A stretch of DNA of 64,000 bases from assembly GCA_937975705.1 (NCBI GenBank), contig CALJTX010000019.1, forward strand, positions 159,597 to 223,596, given 5' to 3'. Under the pieces are notes generated by a model that saw only the letters and a program-made list of their open reading frames with translations, made no database searches and had not been told where the DNA came from. The stretch's first letter is position 1; the number at the start of each line of letters is the position of its first letter. The position numbers and the translations under genes were made by a program. The DNA is from an uncultured Flavobacteriia bacterium (GTDB lineage Bacteria > Bacteroidota > Bacteroidia > Flavobacteriales_D > Crocinitomicaceae). Below, piece after piece: positions 51,778 through 60,760 of the stretch.

Positions 51778-52836
51778 TTACCTACCAAGGTACATATTAT
51801 CGTAATAAGCTTGATAGGCGCCGCTGGTAACTTTTTCGACCCAATCTTGGTTGGCTAAATACCAATCTACGGTGAGCTCAAGGCCTTTTTCAAAGGTGAG
51901 CGAAGGCTTCCAGCCGAGTTCGGTTTCAAGTTTGGTGGCGTCAATTGCGTAGCGTTTGTCGTGGCCAGCGCGGTCTGTGACGTAGGTAATGCGTTTTTCT
52001 GAAGTACCTGTTTCGCGGCCAAGTTTTTGATCGAGGAGGCGACAGAGGTACCGTACAAGTTCGATGTTGGTCCATTCGTTGAGGCCGCCGACGTTATAAG
52101 ATTCCCCGAGGCGTCCGTTGTGAAAAATTGTATCGATGGCGCTCGCGTGGTCTTCTACCCAGAGCCAATCACGGATGTTGTCGCCTTTGCCATAGACAGG
52201 TAAGGGCTTTTGTGCCACGATGTTGTGGATCATTAAGGGAATGAGCTTTTCAGGAAAATGATGCGAACCGTAGTTGTTGGAGCAATTGCTCATCTTGATC
52301 GGCAAGCCATAGGTGTGGTAGTAGGCGCGCACAAAATGATCTGAAGAGGCTTTGGAAGCAGAGTAAGGGCTGCGGGGGTCATAGGGTGTCTGCTCTGTAA
52401 ACAAGCCTTCATCACCTAAACTGCCGTAGACTTCGTCTGTCGAGACATGATGAAAGACGTGGTTGGAGCCCCCGTTCCAATGCTTTTTTGCAGCTTGCAA
52501 GAGTGTAACGGTGCCAACAACATTCGTGAGTACAAATTCCATTGGCCCTTCAATGGAGCGATCAACGTGGCTTTCTGCTGCCAAATGGATAACGTCAGTG
52601 ATGTTGTACTTTTCAAAAATAGTTTGAAGGGCTGCGGCGTCGCAAATATCCGCCTTTTCAAAGCGGTAATTGGCCGCGCTGTCTACATCCGTTAGGTTGG
52701 CAAGATTACCCGCGTAGGTGAGTTTGTCTAAATTGACAATCAGATACTTAGGGTAGTTTCTAACCATCCTTCTGACCAAGTGTGAGCCAATAAAACCTGC
52801 TCCTCCAGTAATCAGTATCTGTTTTTGAAAATCCAT
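51778..52836 (-). CDS. rfbB: dTDP-glucose 4,6-dehydratase
   Basis: This enzyme converts dTDP-glucose to dTDP-4-keto-6-deoxyglucose. I start at ATG 52836 (352 residues, MDFQKQILITGGAGFIGSHL); the longer frame upstream runs back into rfbC. It is an extended short-chain dehydrogenase with the NAD site TGGAGFIGSHL, the STDEVYG block and the catalytic YSASKASSDH (YxxxK). It lies 11 bp after rfbC. Together with rfbA and rfbC it gives dTDP-4-keto-L-rhamnose, but the final reductase rfbD is absent here. Confidence 0.96.
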   Translation of the reverse strand: MDFQKQILITGGAGFIGSHLVRRMVRNYPKYLIVNLDKLTYAGNLANLTDVDSAANYRFEKADICDAAALQTIFEKYNITDVIHLAAESHVDRSIEGPMEFVLTNVVGTVTLLQAAKKHWNGGSNHVFHHVSTDEVYGSLGDEGLFTEQTPYDPRSPYSASKASSDHFVRAYYHTYGLPIKMSNCSNNYGSHHFPEKLIPLMIHNIVAQKPLPVYGKGDNIRDWLWVEDHASAIDTIFHNGRLGESYNVGGLNEWTNIELVRYLCRLLDQKLGRETGTSEKRITYVTDRAGHDKRYAIDATKLETELGWKPSLTFEKGLELTVDWYLANQDWVEKVTSGAYQAYYDNMYLGR

Positions 52837-52847
52837 TTGAGTCAAAA

Positions 52848-53411
52848 TTAAAAGTTTGATCGCAAAGACTGTGCTTTCCATTCTTGGAAAGTTGCAAGTT
52901 CGGCATCTTTCTCGGAAAGCAGTATGTCTGATGAGTGCAATAGCCAATCGATGGCGAGTTCTGGATCGTTGTAGCGGATACCACCCTCGTGCGCTTTGCT
53001 ATAGACATTGTCTACTTTATAGGCAAAAACAGCAGTTTCACTTAGCACAACAAAGCCGTGGGCAAAGCCTCTTGGGATAAAAAGTTGTTTTTTATTGCTT
53101 TCGCTCAAGTGAATGCTGAAATGCTGGCCAAAAGTAGGGGAGTCTTGGCGTAAATCTAGCGCAACATCGAGTACTTCGCCTTGCAACACGCGCACCAGTT
53201 TGGCTTGTGCAAAGTCACCGGTCTGAAAGTGTAGGCCGCGCAATACGCCTCTCGACGATTTCGATTCGTTGTCTTGTACAAACTGAACCTGAGCTACATT
53301 GGCCGCAAACCATTCCGCCTTGAAAGACTCCATAAAATAACCGCGTTCGTCTTCAAAAACGTTCGGTTCTATCACGAAAAGATCGGCAATAGGGGTCGGG
53401 CTGGCGGTCAT
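52848..53411 (-). CDS. rfbC: dTDP-4-dehydrorhamnose 3,5-epimerase
   Basis: I start at ATG 53411 (187 residues); the longer open frame upstream is inside rfbA. The cupin fold pattern is complete: VFEDERGYFMESFKAEWF, the catalytic His in GVLRGLHFQTGDFAQAKLVRVLQGEVLDVALDLR, and FIPRGFAHGFVVLSETAVFAYKVDNVYSKAHEGGIRYNDPELAIDW. It inverts C3 and C5 to give the L-rhamno configuration. Its ATG overlaps the rfbA stop by four bases (ATGA, 53408-53411). Confidence 0.96.
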   Translation of the reverse strand: MTASPTPIADLFVIEPNVFEDERGYFMESFKAEWFAANVAQVQFVQDNESKSSRGVLRGLHFQTGDFAQAKLVRVLQGEVLDVALDLRQDSPTFGQHFSIHLSESNKKQLFIPRGFAHGFVVLSETAVFAYKVDNVYSKAHEGGIRYNDPELAIDWLLHSSDILLSEKDAELATFQEWKAQSLRSNF

Positions 53412-54283
53412 TTTGAGAAACGCTTGAGTAAATATTCTCCGTAGCCTGTTTTGGCTAGATCTTGTGCCAAACGCAGTACTTGGGTCTTGTCTATAAAGCC
53501 CATTTCGTAGGCAATTTCTTCTAAGCAAGCAATTTTGAGGCCTTGGCGTTTCTCGATGGTTTGGATAAAACTGGAGGCTTCTAGCAAAGATTCGTGGGTG
53601 CCGGTGTCTAGCCAAGCATAACCGCGGCCCATGAGTTCTACGTTGAGGCGGTCCTTTTGTAAGAAAACTTCGTTGACCGTTGTAATTTCGAGTTCTCCTC
53701 TGGCAGAAGGCTTGATTTGTTGGGCAACTTGCACCACCTCATTGGGGTAGAAGTAGAGACCAACAACTGCAAAATTTGATTTGGGTTCAGCTGGTTTTTC
53801 CTCGATGGAAATGACTTTTCCTGCTTCGTCGAACTCAGCTACGCCATAGCGTTCTGGGTCTGCGACCCAATAGCCAAAAACGGTTGCAGTTTGCTTTTCA
53901 GTGAGGTTAGAAAGTGCGTTTTTCAAGAGTTTGGTCAAGCCTTGGCCATAAAAAATGTTGTCGCCCAGGACCAAACAGACGTCGTCTGTACCGATGAATT
54001 CTTTTCCGATGATAAAAGCCTGAGCGAGCCCATCTGGTGAGGGTTGTTCGGCGTAAGTAAAGCGGATACCGAGTTCTTCACCCGTACCCAGTAATTTTTG
54101 AAATAAAGGAAGGTCAAAAGGGGTAGAGATAATGAGTATTTCCTTGATTCCGGCCAACATCAGAACTGATATTGGGTAGTAAATCATGGGTTTGTCATAA
54201 ATGGGTAGCAATTGCTTTGAAACCCCTTTTGTAATGGGGTGCAAGCGCGTACCCGAACCGCCAGCTAATACAATTCCTTTCAT
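53408..54283 (-). CDS. rfbA: Glucose-1-phosphate thymidylyltransferase
   Basis: RfbA makes dTDP-glucose from dTTP and glucose-1-phosphate, the first step of dTDP-rhamnose synthesis. The 291-residue length is standard. The nucleotidyltransferase signature GGSGTRLHPITKGVSKQLLPIYDKPMIYYP stands at the start, with LVLGDNIFYGQGL and GRGYAWLDTGTHESLLEAS further on. It lies 9 bp after the tviB-like gene. Confidence 0.97.
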   Translation of the reverse strand: MKGIVLAGGSGTRLHPITKGVSKQLLPIYDKPMIYYPISVLMLAGIKEILIISTPFDLPLFQKLLGTGEELGIRFTYAEQPSPDGLAQAFIIGKEFIGTDDVCLVLGDNIFYGQGLTKLLKNALSNLTEKQTATVFGYWVADPERYGVAEFDEAGKVISIEEKPAEPKSNFAVVGLYFYPNEVVQVAQQIKPSARGELEITTVNEVFLQKDRLNVELMGRGYAWLDTGTHESLLEASSFIQTIEKRQGLKIACLEEIAYEMGFIDKTQVLRLAQDLAKTGYGEYLLKRFSK

Positions 54284-54292
54284 ATTTTCAAA

Positions 54293-55588
54293 TTATAAAG
54301 ACCAATAAGTTAAGTCTTGGATTTGGCCGCGATAGATACCTTTGACATCAACAAATACGCCTTTGCCGTCTTTGAGCAAAGACTTGAAATACGCTTCGTT
54401 GTAGTTCATGTATTCTTTGTGATTGACCGCCATAATAATAGCATCGTAGTCTTTTCTTAGGGTTGAAGTGAGCCCAATGCCGTATTCGTGCTCCATTTCT
54501 GTGGAGTCGGCGTGTGGGTCAATGACATCGACATTGATTTGGAAAGATTGCAGTTCTTTGACGACGTCAATCACTTTTGAATTGCGGATATCTGATACAT
54601 TTTCTTTGAACGTCGCACCCATTACGAGCACGTGCGCTTCTTGGATCATTTTGCCTTGTGCAATGATTTTTTTGGCGGTTTGTTTACCGATATAGAAGCC
54701 CATGGAGTCATTGACATAACGGCCTGAGTTGATGACTTTAGAGTGGTATCCCACTTGCATGGCTTTGTGTACCAAATAATAGGGGTCTACACCAATGCAG
54801 TGGCCACCCACCAAGCCTGGATAGAACTTCAAGAAGTTCCATTTGGTGCCAGCGGCTTCGAGCACATCAAATGTGTTGATGCCCAGCTTGTTGAAGATGA
54901 TAGAAAGCTCATTGACGAGCGAAATATTGACGTCGCGCTGCGTGTTTTCGACAATTTTGGCTGCTTCGGCCACTTTAATGCTCGTAGCGCGGTGTACGCC
55001 TGCCGCCACAACCAATTCGTAGGTTTTGGCTATTTGATCGAGCGACGCTTCGCAGCAGCCCGACACAATTTTGATGACATTTTGTAAGGTATGTTCTTTA
55101 TCCCCGGGATTGATGCGCTCAGGTGAGTAACCCACCATGAAGTCTGTTCTAAATTTGAGGCCAGAGGCTTCTTCTAAAATAGGAATGCAATCTTCTTCGG
55201 TACAGCCTGGGTAAACCGTCGATTCAAAAACGACATAATCACCTTTCTTAAGCGCTTTTCCTACCGTTCTGCTCGCTCCGAGTAAAGGTTTGAGGTCGGG
55301 TAGGTTGGTTTCGTCTATGGGCGTTGGAACAGCTACGATAAAAAAAGTGGCCTCTTGTAAGTCGTCGATGTTGCACGTAAACTTGATGTCGCGGTTTTGG
55401 AAATCTTCGGCACTGAGTTCTCGGCTGGGGTCTTGGCCGCGCTGCATCAGGTCTACGCGCGCTGCATTGATGTCAAAACCAATGACGCTGATGCGCTTGG
55501 CAAATTCAAGTGCAATTGGCAAGCCAACATAACCTAAGCCAATGACGGCGAGTTTGGTATTTTTATCGATGAGGTCTTGGTAAATCAT
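54293..55588 (-). CDS. tviB: UDP-N-acetylhexosamine 6-dehydrogenase (TviB/WbpO type)
   Basis: The product has 431 residues and belongs to the four-electron UDP-sugar dehydrogenases: NAD site IGLGYVGLPIALEFAK, VPTPIDETNLPDL, and the catalytic Cys in PGLVGGHCIGVDPYYL. The similarity is with TviB/WbpO (Vi antigen, Pseudomonas O-antigen), which oxidise UDP-GlcNAc or UDP-GalNAc to the uronic acid. With the WlbA-like, WbpE and WbpD genes it would start the route to a UDP-2,3-diacetamido uronic acid. Which epimer it uses cannot be read by eye. Confidence 0.9.
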   Translation of the reverse strand: MIYQDLIDKNTKLAVIGLGYVGLPIALEFAKRISVIGFDINAARVDLMQRGQDPSRELSAEDFQNRDIKFTCNIDDLQEATFFIVAVPTPIDETNLPDLKPLLGASRTVGKALKKGDYVVFESTVYPGCTEEDCIPILEEASGLKFRTDFMVGYSPERINPGDKEHTLQNVIKIVSGCCEASLDQIAKTYELVVAAGVHRATSIKVAEAAKIVENTQRDVNISLVNELSIIFNKLGINTFDVLEAAGTKWNFLKFYPGLVGGHCIGVDPYYLVHKAMQVGYHSKVINSGRYVNDSMGFYIGKQTAKKIIAQGKMIQEAHVLVMGATFKENVSDIRNSKVIDVVKELQSFQINVDVIDPHADSTEMEHEYGIGLTSTLRKDYDAIIMAVNHKEYMNYNEAYFKSLLKDGKGVFVDVKGIYRGQIQDLTYWSL

Positions 55589-55603
55589 GTGGTCAGTGGG
55601 GTA

Positions 55604-56629
55604 TTAAGACTTTAATTGTGCATCGCGCACGGCGTAAATGCGCTCAATGATATCTACTACTTTCATGCCTTCGAGCGCGTTGGTAGTGGGGGAGGTGCGC
55701 CCGTTTAGCGTGTCTATGACATTGGTAATGACGTAGTTGTGATTGGCTGCTGAACCTTTGTAGGGGCCGTAGTCATTGCCTGGGTTGGTTGGGGCGAGCT
55801 CCGGCATTTCATAGCCAGAGATATTGCAAACCTCAACTTCATTCATGTATTGGCCACCAATTTTAACGGAGCCGTTTTGGCCAATAATGGTCATAGAGGA
55901 CTCCAAATTTTGGTTGGCAACAGAGGTAGAATAGTTCAAAGAACCCATTCCGCCATTGATGAAGTCAAAACTTACAAAGCCAGAATCTTCGAAATCGGTG
56001 TAGTCTTTGTGATTGAAATCGGCAAATTTCCCTTGGATGTTGTCGATATCACCGAACAACCAGTACATGATGTCAATAAAATGGCTGAATTGCGTAAAAA
56101 GCGTACCACCGTCGAGGTCTTTGGTACCTTTCCAGCCTCCGGCTTTATAATAGCGCTCATCGCGGTTCCAGTAGCAATTGAGCTGCACCATATAAATGTC
56201 GCCGAGTACTTTTCTGTCGATGAGGTCTTTGATCCAGACACTTGGTGGCGAGTAGCGGTTTTGCATGACGCAAAATACTTGCTTGGATACTTGCAACGAC
56301 TTGTAAATGATTTGCTCACAGCTTTCTTTGCTGAGGCCCATTGGTTTTTCGCAAACCACGTGTTTTTTGGCCTCAAGTGCCTTGAGTGCTTGCTCGGCAT
56401 GTAGGCCATTTGGCGTACACACATTGACCACATCGAAGTCAATTTCACTGGCAAGCAAGTCATTGATGTCATTAAAAAAAGGAACATTGAAGTCTTGTGC
56501 AGCACAAGCTTCTTGGCCGCGTGGGTCTACCAGGGCTACTAATTCGCCTTCAGCGTCGCGGCGCACCATTTCGGCGTGTCTTTTGCCGATGTGTCCGGCA
56601 CCTATAATTGCAAATTTGATCTTACTCAT
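55604..56629 (-). CDS. Gfo/Idh/MocA oxidoreductase (WlbA/WbpB-like)
   Basis: The product has 341 residues with an N-terminal NAD-binding domain (FAIIGAGHIGKRHAEMV), the EKP motif (HVVCEKPMGLSKE), and a C-terminal sheet domain with GGTLFTQFSHFIDIMYWLFGD. The best match is the WlbA/WbpB branch, which oxidises the 3-position of UDP-GlcNAcA before transamination by WbpE. This fits its place between the tviB-like and wbpD genes. It overlaps wbpD by 8 bases. The substrate is inferred from context. Confidence 0.88.
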   Translation of the reverse strand: MSKIKFAIIGAGHIGKRHAEMVRRDAEGELVALVDPRGQEACAAQDFNVPFFNDINDLLASEIDFDVVNVCTPNGLHAEQALKALEAKKHVVCEKPMGLSKESCEQIIYKSLQVSKQVFCVMQNRYSPPSVWIKDLIDRKVLGDIYMVQLNCYWNRDERYYKAGGWKGTKDLDGGTLFTQFSHFIDIMYWLFGDIDNIQGKFADFNHKDYTDFEDSGFVSFDFINGGMGSLNYSTSVANQNLESSMTIIGQNGSVKIGGQYMNEVEVCNISGYEMPELAPTNPGNDYGPYKGSAANHNYVITNVIDTLNGRTSPTTNALEGMKVVDIIERIYAVRDAQLKS

Positions 56630-57197
56630 CTATTCTTGTTACTATTCCGTTGGTTAATTGATATTGTTGGCCGCTTTCAGGACAAACTGCATGTCCCTCA
56701 GTGTCAAATTGAAGGCGGTGCCCGTATGCAGACATCCAGCCGATTTGGCGCGCTGGATTGCCCACCACCAAGGCAAAATTGGGGACGTGTTTGGTCACTA
56801 CTGCGCCAGCACCAATAAAGGCATAGGCGCCGATGTCATGGCCACATACAATGGTGGCGTTTGCACCAATGCTAGCACCTTTTCCGACGCGGGTTTGCAA
56901 GTAGCTGTTGCGGCGATTAACCGCGCTTCTTGGGTTCATGACATTGGTGAAAACCATGGACGGGCCCAAAAAGACGTCGTCTTCACAGGTGACGCCGGTG
57001 TAAATGCTGACATTATTTTGCACTTTCACGTTGTTGCCGAGCACAACTTCAGGTGAAATGACCACGTTTTGGCCAATATTGCAGTTTTTACCGAGTGTAC
57101 AGCCTGGCATAAGGTGTGAAAAATGCCAAATTTTGCTGCCTTCACCTATTTGGCATCCTGCATCAATTACAGCTGTTTCGTGTGCAAAAAAGTTCAT
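56622..57197 (-). CDS. wbpD: Hexapeptide N-acetyltransferase (WbpD/WlbB-like)
   Basis: The product has 191 residues and a left-handed beta-helix made of hexapeptide repeats (IGEGSKIWHFSHLMPGCTLGKNCNIGQNVVI, GANATIVCGHDIGAYAFIGAGAVVTKHVP). Its ends match the WbpD/WlbB enzymes, which acetylate the 3-amino group of UDP-GlcNAc3NA (VVGNPARQIGWMSAYG, CPESGQQYQL). This gives UDP-2,3-diacetamido-2,3-dideoxy uronic acid. The ATG shares one base with the stop of the uxs gene (57197). Confidence 0.92.
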   Translation of the reverse strand: MNFFAHETAVIDAGCQIGEGSKIWHFSHLMPGCTLGKNCNIGQNVVISPEVVLGNNVKVQNNVSIYTGVTCEDDVFLGPSMVFTNVMNPRSAVNRRNSYLQTRVGKGASIGANATIVCGHDIGAYAFIGAGAVVTKHVPNFALVVGNPARQIGWMSAYGHRLQFDTEGHAVCPESGQQYQLTNGIVTRIDE

Positions 57198-58183
57198 TAT
57201 TTGGTGATATATTTATCAAAATTATAGTGGTCTGTTTCCATTAGCTCCTCTTGCGATAAGCTTTGGAAATAGGCGTAAGTGCGTTTCAAGCCTTCGGTGC
57301 GGTCAATTTTGGGCTCCCAACCTAGTATTTCTCGCGCTTTGGAAATATCGGGTTGGCGTTGTTTGGGGTCGTCTACGGGTAAGTCTTTGTAAATGACTTT
57401 TTGTGTTGTTCCGGTGAGGGAAATGATTTCTTCTGCAAATTGGGCAATAGTAATTTCTGACGGATTACCGACATTGACAGGGTAGGGGTAGTCGCTCATT
57501 AATAAGCGCACGATACCTTCTACAAGATCATCTACGTAACAGAAAGAACGCGTTTGCGAGCCATCGCCAAAAATAGTCAAATCTTCACCGCGCAAAGCTT
57601 GTCCGATAAAGGCAGGTAATACACGGCCGTCGTTCAGGCGCATGCGTGGGCCGTAGGTATTGAAGATGCGCACAATTCGGGTTTCCAAGCCATGGTAGGT
57701 ATGGTAGGCCATTGTGATGGCTTCCTGAAAGCGTTTGGCTTCATCATATACACCGCGAGGCCCTACTGGGTTGACATTGCCCCAATAAGTTTCTGGTTGC
57801 GGATGCACGTTCGGATCTCCGTAAACTTCTGATGTACTAGCAATCATAAGGCGGGCTCCTTTAGCTTTCGCTAAGCCTAGACAGTTATGTATACCTAAGG
57901 AGCCAACCTTTAAGGTTTGAATCGGAATTTTGAGGTAATCTATTGGGCTTGCCGGTGAGGCGAAGTGCAAAATGTAGTCTAGCTTGCCCGGAACGTGGAT
58001 AAATTTAGAGACGTCGTGATTGTAAAACTCAAATTGTTCTAGTGGGAACAAGTGCTCGATGTTTTTGAGGCGTCCGGTGATGAGGTTGTCCATCGCAATG
58101 ACGTGAAAGCCATCTTTGATGAAACGATCACACAAATGTGATCCGAGAAATCCGGCTGCACCGGTGATGAGAACGCGTTTCAT
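57197..58183 (-). CDS. uxs: UDP-glucuronate decarboxylase (UDP-xylose synthase)
   Basis: The product has 328 residues of the extended short-chain dehydrogenase fold (ITGAAGFLGSHLCDRF; catalytic YDEAKRFQEA; ASTSEVYGDPNVHPQPETYWGNVNPVGPRG, the UXS signature). It decarboxylates UDP-glucuronate to UDP-xylose, for which the next gene upstream, ugd, supplies the substrate. Overlap with ugd by four bases (58180-58183) supports this. Confidence 0.94.
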   Translation of the reverse strand: MKRVLITGAAGFLGSHLCDRFIKDGFHVIAMDNLITGRLKNIEHLFPLEQFEFYNHDVSKFIHVPGKLDYILHFASPASPIDYLKIPIQTLKVGSLGIHNCLGLAKAKGARLMIASTSEVYGDPNVHPQPETYWGNVNPVGPRGVYDEAKRFQEAITMAYHTYHGLETRIVRIFNTYGPRMRLNDGRVLPAFIGQALRGEDLTIFGDGSQTRSFCYVDDLVEGIVRLLMSDYPYPVNVGNPSEITIAQFAEEIISLTGTTQKVIYKDLPVDDPKQRQPDISKAREILGWEPKIDRTEGLKRTYAYFQSLSQEELMETDHYNFDKYITK

Positions 58184-59502
58184 GAGTTTCTGTGTAAAGT
58201 TTTTCTACCGATACTACTGTAATAGAAGCCTTTTTCGGTAAGGTCTGATAAGTCAAATAAATTGCGACCGTCGAAGATCACGTTGTCGGCCATGAGGTCT
58301 TTCATGGCATTAAAGTTCGGATTTCTAAAAATGCTCCATTCAGTGCAAATCAAGAGGGCGTCAGCCTGAATCAACGCATCGTATTCATCCCTAGCATAGC
58401 TGATTTGGTCTCCAAAAATGCTTTTTACGTTTTCCATTGCCTCAGGGTCGTAAGCACAGACGCTTGCACCCGCAGCAAGTAAAGCGCTGATCATGTATAA
58501 CGCAGGTGCTTCGCGGATGTCGTCGGTATCTGGTTTAAAGGCTAAACCCCATACCGCAATTTTTTTGCGGAGTAAATCTCCACGAAAGAAATTGAGCATC
58601 CTTGGGAATAAGATTGTCTTTTGGTCTTCATTGACCTCCATGACTGCGCTCAGGATCTTGAAATCGTAGTTGTAGTCGGCTCCTGACTTCGCTAAAGCCT
58701 GTACATCTTTGGGAAAGCAAGAGCCTCCGTAGCCAATACCAGGAAACAAAAAGCGCTTGCCAATGCGGTTATCGGCACCAATACCAATGCGCACTTTGTC
58801 TACGTCGGCACCAACCACCTCGCAGAAGTTGGCAATTTCGTTCATGAAGGTAATTTTCGTGGCCAAAAACGAGTTAGCAGCATATTTAGTCAGCTCCGCA
58901 GACTTCTCATCCATAAAATAGATGGGGTTGCCTTGGCGCACAAATGGTTTGTAGAGACTTTCCATAATTTTGGCGGCGCGCTCATCTGAGCAACCAATCA
59001 CCACGCGGTCTGGCTTCATGAAATCGGCAACTGCATAGCCTTCGCGCAAAAACTCAGGGTTAGAAACCACGGCAAATTCTACTGTTGCATTGGCTGCAAT
59101 AGCTGCATGTACGCGATCTGCGGTGCCAACGGGCACAGTGCTTTTATCGACAATAACTTTGTAATCGGTGAGAATTTTGCCAAGTTGGTCGGCTACGCCT
59201 AATATATAAGACAAATCGGCTGAGCCATCTTCTCCGGGCGGAGTAGGGAGGGCTAAAAAGATGATTTCGGCATCGGCAATGCCCGAAGCGAGGTCGGTGG
59301 TGAATTGCAAACGCCCCGCTTTGATGTTGCGCTCGAAAAGCACGTCTAATTCGGGTTCGTAAATCGGAATTTGGCCTTGCTTCATTTTCTCGACCTTGGC
59401 GGCGTCGATGTCAATACAGGTAACTTGATTGCCGGTTTCAGCAAAACAGGTTCCGGTAACCAACCCGACGTAACCAGTTCCTACTACTGCAATATTCTTC
59501 AT
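58180..59502 (-). CDS. ugd: UDP-glucose 6-dehydrogenase
   Basis: The product has 440 residues: NAD site VVGTGYVGLVTGTCFAETGN, LALPTPPGEDGSADL, the catalytic Cys in GIGYGGSCFPKDVQAL, and the C-terminal nucleotide-sugar domain (VWGLAFKPDTDDIREAPAL). It oxidises UDP-glucose to UDP-glucuronate. The overlap with uxs shows that the product is at least partly turned into UDP-xylose. It overlaps wbpE by four bases (59499-59502). Confidence 0.96.
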   Translation of the reverse strand: MKNIAVVGTGYVGLVTGTCFAETGNQVTCIDIDAAKVEKMKQGQIPIYEPELDVLFERNIKAGRLQFTTDLASGIADAEIIFLALPTPPGEDGSADLSYILGVADQLGKILTDYKVIVDKSTVPVGTADRVHAAIAANATVEFAVVSNPEFLREGYAVADFMKPDRVVIGCSDERAAKIMESLYKPFVRQGNPIYFMDEKSAELTKYAANSFLATKITFMNEIANFCEVVGADVDKVRIGIGADNRIGKRFLFPGIGYGGSCFPKDVQALAKSGADYNYDFKILSAVMEVNEDQKTILFPRMLNFFRGDLLRKKIAVWGLAFKPDTDDIREAPALYMISALLAAGASVCAYDPEAMENVKSIFGDQISYARDEYDALIQADALLICTEWSIFRNPNFNAMKDLMADNVIFDGRNLFDLSDLTEKGFYYSSIGRKTLHRNS

Positions 59503-60626
59503 TTAAAAAAGGATAGGACGTGTTCTATAATGTATTGTAATTGTTGCTCATCCATTTCGGTATGAATAGGCAAGCTGATCACCTGCTCGCAAAGCGTTTC
59601 GGTGAGGGGTAAGTGCAGTGACCCTAACTGAAATCCGGAAAACATTTTTTGACGATGCGCCGGAATCGGGTAGTAGATCATCGACGGAATGCCAGCAGCT
59701 AAAAGATGTGCTTGCAAGGCTTCGCGGCTATGCGTAGTCAGTTTGAGTGTATACTGATGAAATACATGGCGAGAGTCTGCCGCGCGAAAAGGGATTTCTA
59801 CACCAGGAATTTGGGCAAATGCGGCGTCGTAAGCTTCTGCCACACTGCGTCGTGCATCTATATAGTTGTCTAGTTGGCGCAATTTGATGCGCAAAACTGC
59901 TGCTTGTATGGTATCTAATCTAGAATTGCAGCCGACGACGTCGTGGATATACTTTTGCTCCTGACCGTGGTTGGCAATCATTTTGATTTTGCGTGCGAGT
60001 TCCGCATCTTGGGTATAGAGCGCACCGCCGTCGCCGTAGCAACCCAAGTTTTTACTCGGGAAAAAAGAAGTGCAGCCAATGTGTCCAATAGTGCCGGTCT
60101 TGACTTTTCTGCCATCGGTAAGGTGGTAATCAGAACCAATTGCTTGGGCGTTGTCTTCGATTACATACAATTGGTGCTGGTTGGCGAGCTCCATAATGGC
60201 GTTCATGTTGGCCGCCTGCCCATATAAATGAACCGGCACAATTGCTTTGGTGCGCGGCGTTATGGCTGCAGCAATAGCAGCAGGGTCTATGCAGTAGGTT
60301 TGTGGGTCCACCTCCACAAAAACTGGCGTGAGGCCCAAAAGTGCAATCACTTCTGTGGTGGCGATATAGGTAAAGCTCGGTGTAATGACTTCATCGCCAG
60401 GCTGCAATCCTAGAGCCATGAGTGCAATTTGCAAAGCATCGGTACCGTTGGCACAAGGAATGACATGTGCCGCGCCCAAATAAGCCGCAAGTTCTGTCGC
60501 AAACTGACCAACAGCAGGGCCATTGATAAATGCAGTTTGATTCAGCACTTCATGAAGAGCCTCGTCTATGGCAGGCTTAATTTTAAGGTATTGGGCCGAT
60601 AGATCGACCATCTGTATAGGCTTCAT
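59499..60626 (-). CDS. wbpE: DegT/DnrJ/EryC1-type aminotransferase (WbpE/WlbC-like)
   Basis: I mark the start at ATG 60626 (375 residues, MKPIQMVDLSAQYLKI), but the promoter-like element lies so close that the ATG at 60611 is a real alternative. It is a PLP-dependent sugar aminotransferase with the catalytic Lys in FFPSKNLGCYGDGGAL and the substrate block ITPSFTYIATTEVIALLGLTPVFVEVD. WbpE/WlbC adds the 3-amino group to UDP-3-keto-GlcNAcA. It is the first gene of the 13-gene run. Confidence 0.93.
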   Translation of the reverse strand: MKPIQMVDLSAQYLKIKPAIDEALHEVLNQTAFINGPAVGQFATELAAYLGAAHVIPCANGTDALQIALMALGLQPGDEVITPSFTYIATTEVIALLGLTPVFVEVDPQTYCIDPAAIAAAITPRTKAIVPVHLYGQAANMNAIMELANQHQLYVIEDNAQAIGSDYHLTDGRKVKTGTIGHIGCTSFFPSKNLGCYGDGGALYTQDAELARKIKMIANHGQEQKYIHDVVGCNSRLDTIQAAVLRIKLRQLDNYIDARRSVAEAYDAAFAQIPGVEIPFRAADSRHVFHQYTLKLTTHSREALQAHLLAAGIPSMIYYPIPAHRQKMFSGFQLGSLHLPLTETLCEQVISLPIHTEMDEQQLQYIIEHVLSFFK

Positions 60627-60630
60627 AAAG

Positions 60631-60663
60631 CAAATATACATATTCACTTTTGTATGGTTTCAA
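60631..60663 (-). promoter_or_regulatory. Promoter of the polysaccharide operon
   Basis: On the minus strand TTG (60661-60663) is followed after 22 bases by TATATTTG (60631-60638), matching the Bacteroidota -33/-7 consensus (TTG, 17-23 bases, TAnnTTTG) exactly. It lies directly before the first gene, wbpE. Transcription should begin near 60624, at the annotated start codon. Confidence 0.7.
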
Positions 60664-60760
60664 TTAACATTTGCTTGTGTGTAAAATAAGCCCACTTAGA
60701 CCTATGTCAGCCAAGAGGATAGTTTTCTTTGTATGTCCTTAATTGTATTGTGTTAATAAG

